This document shows positions 63,789-64,000 of a stretch of 64,000 nucleotides of DNA, in pieces. The DNA is taken from the NCBI GenBank assembly GCA_964589625.1, contig CAZPSH010000014.1, positions 8,353-72,352 of the forward strand. The letters are read 5' to 3'. Every line of letters begins with the position of its first letter. The stretch's first letter is position 1. Source of the DNA: JBFLVU01 sp964589625. Lineage in GTDB: Bacteria; Acidobacteriota; UBA4820; DSQY01. Both the position numbers and the translations under genes were made by a program. The notes beneath the pieces are model-generated. The model was given only the letters and a program-made list of their open reading frames with translations. It did no database searches and was not told the origin of the DNA.

Positions 63789-63906
63789 CACACCTAACCA
63801 TGAGGTTCCGCGGACCGGCCAGCGTGCGAATCGGGGGCGCGTCTTTAGTATTAGCCGGTCGGTCGGCCAAACCTGAACATGAACCTCACCCGCCGCCGAT
63901 GACGCC

Positions 63907-63934
63907 GTAGGGGAGGGCCTCCGCGCCCTCCCCC
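63907..63934. repeat. Palindromic intergenic repeat A, copy 3
   Basis: GTAGGGGAGGGCCTCCGCGC then CCTCCCC, identical to copy 2 over the whole element. Confidence 0.8.
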
Positions 63935-63949
63935 TTCGAAGGTCCCCAC

Positions 63950-64000
63950 CGTAGCGGCTCTTGCTTGCAAGAGCCGGCCCCTCGGCCGATGCGAGCATCG
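63950..64000. repeat. REP/BIME-like double palindrome, copy 2 (cut by window end)
   Basis: Repeats copy 1 from CCGTAGCGGCTCTTGCTTGC to the window end, with one change in the first loop (CTTG for CTCG). Confidence 0.8.

Larger units (their letters stand above)
63789..64000. other. Repeat-containing end of window
   Basis: No gene. Repeat A copy 3 (63907-63934) and most of a second BIME-like element follow. The frame across it is a continuation of chance coding. Confidence 0.6.

Noticed and set aside
63680..63910. 76-codon ORF overlapping the end of hicA
   Set aside because: Shadow frame of hicA that runs into repeat A, with no ribosome site.

Overview
The window is a GC-rich (roughly two-thirds G+C), gene-dense bacterial chromosome segment from a draft assembly: one run of exactly 100 N (44732-44831) marks a scaffold gap. 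Most genes are ordinary housekeeping genes with Gram-negative features: TonB/ExbB/ExbD, outer-membrane-type lipoproteins, a soluble lytic transglycosylase and a CpoB-like protein. A DUF4388 protein, a ferredoxin-linked membrane HdrD-like oxidoreductase, a K+-independent membrane pyrophosphatase and a mitochondrial-type aconitase occur together. My best guess is Acidobacteriota or a neighbouring deep lineage, probably able to grow anaerobically. This is inference, not proof.

Layout. 1-7.66 kb (minus): a complete kdpFABC-D operon with the start of kdpE, led by two tiny membrane ORFs not part of the standard operon. 7.9-13.6 kb: a PLP trans-sulfuration-type enzyme, then (plus) a radical SAM/DUF2344 protein and a three-gene cassette (NapH-like ferredoxin membrane protein plus two small HMA-like proteins). 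13.9-19 kb: RNase E/G, a metallo-beta-lactamase hydrolase, ssb, rsmD and selB (so the organism probably makes selenoproteins). 19.2-23.6 kb: an NhaD-type antiporter, an unknown 195-aa protein and hppA with a hairpin-rich leader. 24-27.3 kb (minus): TPR lipoprotein-tonB-exbB-exbD-exbD.

27.6-37.7 kb: a two-domain FAD/Fe-S 2-hydroxyacid dehydrogenase, aconitase, truD-larC-plsC, a site-2-type protease and a PP-loop tRNA thiolase-like protein. 37.8-41 kb: tRNA-Val(GAC) with a strong promoter, then thrS-infC-rpmI-rplT, in which infC most likely uses the rare AUU start. 41.1-44.5 kb: a DUF4388 protein and the membrane Fe-S oxidoreductase (EtfAB:menaquinone type), whose 3' end is tandemly duplicated into the assembly gap. 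45-54.6 kb: mobA, malic enzyme, EamA transporter, slt, an unknown GAF-like protein, ruvB, a decayed class V aminotransferase and an exported unknown. 54.7-60 kb: hrcA-grpE-dnaK-dnaJ with a CpoB-like lipoprotein. 60-64 kb: an AmgK-like kinase, methylmalonyl-CoA mutase large subunit flanked by inverted low-complexity repeats, REP/BIME-like palindromes, and a hicBA toxin-antitoxin pair.

How the parts fit: the mutase, EtfAB-type oxidoreductase, FAD/Fe-S dehydrogenase, aconitase and malic enzyme point to oxidation of short-chain or branched acids through propionyl-CoA and the TCA cycle, with electrons passed to menaquinone. HppA, the antiporter and Kdp handle ion gradients and K+. No single large undescribed system is evident. 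The most promising leads are the Kdp-leading micro-ORFs, the NapH/HMA cassette, the hppA leader, the infC AUU start and the repeat families.
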